A model generated the notes under the pieces. The model worked only from the letters and a program-made list of their open reading frames with translations. It made no database searches and was not told the origin of the DNA. From positions 1-8,008 of the forward strand of contig CATPBM010000127.1 of the NCBI GenBank assembly GCA_955652625.1: a stretch of 8,008 nucleotides of DNA, read 5' to 3'. The position numbers and the translations under genes are program-made. Source of the stretch: an uncultured Steroidobacteraceae bacterium. Its GTDB lineage: Bacteria > Pseudomonadota > Gammaproteobacteria > Steroidobacterales > Steroidobacteraceae. Positions 6,846 to 8,008 of this stretch are shown here, piece by piece; positions within the stretch are counted from its first letter, which is position 1; each line of letters begins with the position of its first letter.

Positions 6846-6991
6846 GCGGCCGCGTCGTGCTTATGTCACATTTCGCAGGGCGCTTTCCCGAGCTAAATCA
6901 CATCTGGCGGCGCTGCAGGAGGGCGGCACCCGCGGAAGCCAGCGGGTGTGACCTGGCTCACATTCGGGGAAATGCGCAACAGCCGGGAGCT
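6846..6991. other. Non-coding stretch between remnant genes, carrying CRP-like motifs
   Basis: No supportable gene on either strand. It is less uniformly GC-rich than its surroundings and contains a perfect CRP-type palindrome plus two extra TCACA half-sites at 6866-6870 and 6898-6902 (+ strand coordinates). No convincing -35/-10 pair could be assigned; CATAAG at 6860-6865 on the - strand is the best -10-like hexamer, but no good -35 precedes it. Confidence 0.5.
6947..6962. promoter_or_regulatory. CRP/FNR-family operator-like palindrome
   Basis: TGTGACCTGGCTCACA has both five-base arms of the CRP consensus, TGTGA and TCACA, with the standard six-base spacer. CRP, and Clp in xanthomonads, bind such sites. 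It lies in a non-coding gap upstream, on the - strand, of the small subunit, chaperone and barrel genes, though two pseudogenes intervene. Binding and the controlled promoter are inferred. Confidence 0.6.
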
Positions 6992-7069
6992 TCAAGTCGC
7001 CAAGGCCGGCGCCACTAGTGCCGCCAGCAGCAACAGCAGGAGCGGCCGCGCAGTGCAGAGGGACCTCAT
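6992..7069 (-). pseudogene. Orphan signal peptide reading frame, remnant of a secreted subunit gene
   Basis: On the - strand an ATG at 7069 overlaps the stop of the upstream pilin gene (TGATG) and encodes only 25 residues before TGA at 6992-6994. The peptide is a near-ideal signal sequence: a short polar start, then PLLLLLLAALVAPALA, then one Thr and the stop. The leader resembles that of the small subunit at 5942-6400, which follows the other pilin copy. I infer it is the 5' end of a duplicated copy of that gene whose body was lost. Expression as a tiny membrane peptide cannot be excluded. Confidence 0.6.
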
Positions 7070-7175
7070 CACGGCGCGGTCAGCGTGTAGATCACGCGCC
7101 CCGTGTATGTGCCCGCCGGTGGCACGGTAGTGTTGAGATAGGAGAAGGTCCAGCAGCTCTCGGCCCAATGGTTCT
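7069..7175 (-). repeat. 3' end of intact pilin gene, diverged repeat of 6424-6530
   Basis: This stretch aligns with 6424-6530 along its length, with the shared core AGGAGAAGGTCCAGCAGCTC on the + strand. Identity by eye is roughly three quarters, clearly lower than in the neighbouring repeat pair 6531-6805/7692-7966. Confidence 0.75.
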
Positions 7176-7722
7176 TTGCGATGGTGCCGACGGTCTGCAC
7201 TGCACCGGCTGCGAAGGTGCCGGCGACGAAGGGCTGGCTGCCGCTGTCCCCGAGAGGTCCGTTGCCGCCGGTGGTCCAGGTGATCTCAGAGAAAGAGAGC
7301 GTGTCGCCCGCAGCATCCATCAGCGCCGCGGGCACGGTTGCGGTCACCGTACCCACGGTGGTCATGGCATTGATGGTGCGGTAGAAGCCGCCGATGTAGA
7401 GCTGGTTTGGCAGATTGCAGAAGGCAAAGCCGTCGTAGAAGCTGTTGGCCGCCGTACTGTCGGTGGTCATGGCCTGCTGGGCGCTGGTGCCGACGGCGGC
7501 GGCAGGAACCGTCACCGTCACCTTGTTGATCGTGGGGTTGTTGGCCGGCCGACCGCCGGCGTTGTACGTGCCGCCGGTAAAGGCGCCGACGCCGACCTGC
7601 AGATAGATGGTCGTGGGCAGGGCCGGGGTGATCGAGACCGTGAAGGCAACCCCCGCGACCGGGGCCATCAGGAGGAGGGCAGCGAACAGCGCGCGTGCGC
7701 GGCGCTGACCGTGCGTTCGCAC
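7069..7722 (-). CDS. Secreted pilin-like major subunit candidate
   Basis: A 217-residue exported protein. The GTG at 7722 is chosen because a G-rich Shine-Dalgarno-like run (7731-7737) lies eight bases upstream and the product starts with a proper signal peptide: RTHGQRRAR, then ALFAALLLMAPVAGVA, cleavage near residue 26. The ATG at 7773 would add 17 basic residues in front. The mature part is rich in Thr, Val, Gly and Ala and looks all-beta, e.g. INKVTVTVPAAAVG (65-78) and VGTVTATVPAALMD (123-136). Its two mature-domain cysteines (Cys102, Cys190) could form one disulfide. The C-terminal WTFSYLNTTVPPAGTYTGRV plus IYTLTAP has the alternating hydrophobic pattern that pilins use to bind chaperones, and is shared with the neighbouring subunit at the right edge. 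No named family is certain; the ending resembles spore-coat-U-like or fimbrial subunits. It lies 80 bases downstream of the first pilin gene in the same operon. Confidence 0.75.
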   Translation of the reverse strand: MRTHGQRRARALFAALLLMAPVAGVAFTVSITPALPTTIYLQVGVGAFTGGTYNAGGRPANNPTINKVTVTVPAAAVGTSAQQAMTTDSTAANSFYDGFAFCNLPNQLYIGGFYRTINAMTTVGTVTATVPAALMDAAGDTLSFSEITWTTGGNGPLGDSGSQPFVAGTFAAGAVQTVGTIAKNHWAESCWTFSYLNTTVPPAGTYTGRVIYTLTAP

Positions 7723-7966
7723 GAGTTCTGCCCCCCCGGGGCGCCTGTCTGAAAAGCGCCTGCGGGGGGACATAATGCTTCGAGTTACCGGCGGGGACGC
7801 GGTTACGGCATCGTCGCCGTATACACCACGCGGCCGTTGTTGACGTTCACGCCACCATAGGTGCCCGCCGGAGGCGCGAGCGTGTTCGCGTAGGCGAACG
7901 CCCACTTGGCGTCTTCCTTGATGACCTTGGTCGGGGGCGCGTTGATCACGATGTTGGCGCTGGTCG
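7692..7966 (-). repeat. Right copy of the 275-base tandem-duplicated segment
   Basis: Counterpart of 6531-6805. It spans the start and signal-peptide codons of the intact pilin gene, the 80-base gap and the 3' end of the first pilin gene. Here the flanking genes continue without interruption, so this copy is the more complete arrangement. Confidence 0.9.
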
Positions 7967-8008
7967 CACCATCCACGAGCACAGGCGCCGGCAGCACGGT
8001 GCCGGCGC
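7803..8008 (-). CDS. C-terminal part of a pilin-like subunit, cut by the right window edge
   Basis: The frame is open from the window edge to TAA at 7803-7805, giving about 68 residues of a longer protein. It ends with KWAFAYANTLAPPAGTYGG and NNGRVVYTATMP. This matches the pattern of the downstream subunit's C-terminus (W-x-F-x-Y-x-N-T, PPAGTY, then V-x-Y-T-x-T-x-P), so the two are paralogous subunits of one structure. The upstream part (VLPAPVLVDGATSANIVIN) fits a beta-strand-rich domain. A damaged second copy lies at 6642-6845. The start and any signal peptide lie outside the window. Confidence 0.72.
   Translation of the reverse strand, partial: AGTVLPAPVLVDGATSANIVINAPPTKVIKEDAKWAFAYANTLAPPAGTYGGVNVNNGRVVYTATMP

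Noticed and set aside
7711..7722. Inverted repeat GTGCG-TT-CGCAC overlapping the GTG start of the pilin gene
   Set aside because: It is short, and the duplicated copy at 6550-6561 does not keep the pairing (GTGCTGTCGCAC), so there is no sign it is maintained as an operator or hairpin.
7018..7752. A 244-codon open frame on the + strand opposite the intact pilin gene
   Set aside because: The - strand product has a signal peptide and a C-terminus shared with paralogues. The + frame is a Gly/Arg/His-rich shadow.
7723..7905. Longer N-terminal extension of the pilin gene from 7905 or 7773
   Set aside because: The part beyond 7803 is antiparallel-frame sequence of the upstream pilin gene, and the added residues would place a long basic stretch in front of a signal peptide that is complete from 7722.
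6424..8008. CRISPR array or insertion sequence as the source of the repeats
   Set aside because: There are only two copies, both spanning gene ends, with no short regular repeat-spacer pattern, no terminal inverted repeats and no transposase frame.

Overview
The window is GC-rich bacterial DNA. Coding density, signal peptides, an outer-membrane beta-barrel protein and a CRP-type palindrome all point to a Gram-negative proteobacterium, probably a gammaproteobacterium near the Xanthomonadales, Nevskiales or Steroidobacterales. That placement rests on protein style and GC content only. No RNA gene, CRISPR array, transposase or integrase was seen.

Left part, + strand (1-3064): the tail of an unrecognised protein enters from the left edge. 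It is followed by a compact three-gene run: a cyclopropane-fatty-acyl-phospholipid synthase family methyltransferase (352-1650), a geranylgeranyl-reductase-like FAD oxidoreductase (1663-2700), and an OsmC-fold protein (2675-3064) that overlaps the oxidoreductase by 26 bases. The run looks like a lipid-modification operon. The OsmC-like protein contains no cysteine at all, so it cannot use the family's usual peroxidase chemistry. A GC-rich hairpin (3067-3086) lies between this operon and the convergent one.

Right part, - strand (8008 down to 3091): a secretion and surface-structure operon of chaperone-usher type, in a form unlike the classical Fim/Pap systems. In transcription order it holds the 3' end of a pilin-like gene at the right edge, a complete secreted pilin-like subunit (7069-7722), an orphan signal peptide that stops at once (6992-7069), and a short non-coding stretch with a perfect TGTGA-N6-TCACA palindrome and two further half-sites. 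Then come two broken pilin copies (6642-6845 and 6424-6561), a small secreted subunit (5942-6400), a PapD-like periplasmic chaperone (5148-5939), and an outer-membrane beta-barrel or usher-like protein with a C-terminal SdrD-B-like domain (3091-5151). The chaperone and barrel genes overlap by four bases (ATGA), and the small subunit gene ends three bases before the chaperone start. The last three genes are therefore probably translationally coupled.

The subunit end of this operon has been tandemly duplicated and is decaying. Bases 6531-6805 repeat 7692-7966 at a constant offset of 1161 bases, including an island of 110 identities in 111 bases. The left copy has lost the 5' part of the first pilin gene and nearly all of the interior of the second. 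The most interesting items are this duplicated pilin array with its embedded CRP-like site, and the cysteine-free OsmC protein in a lipid-enzyme operon.
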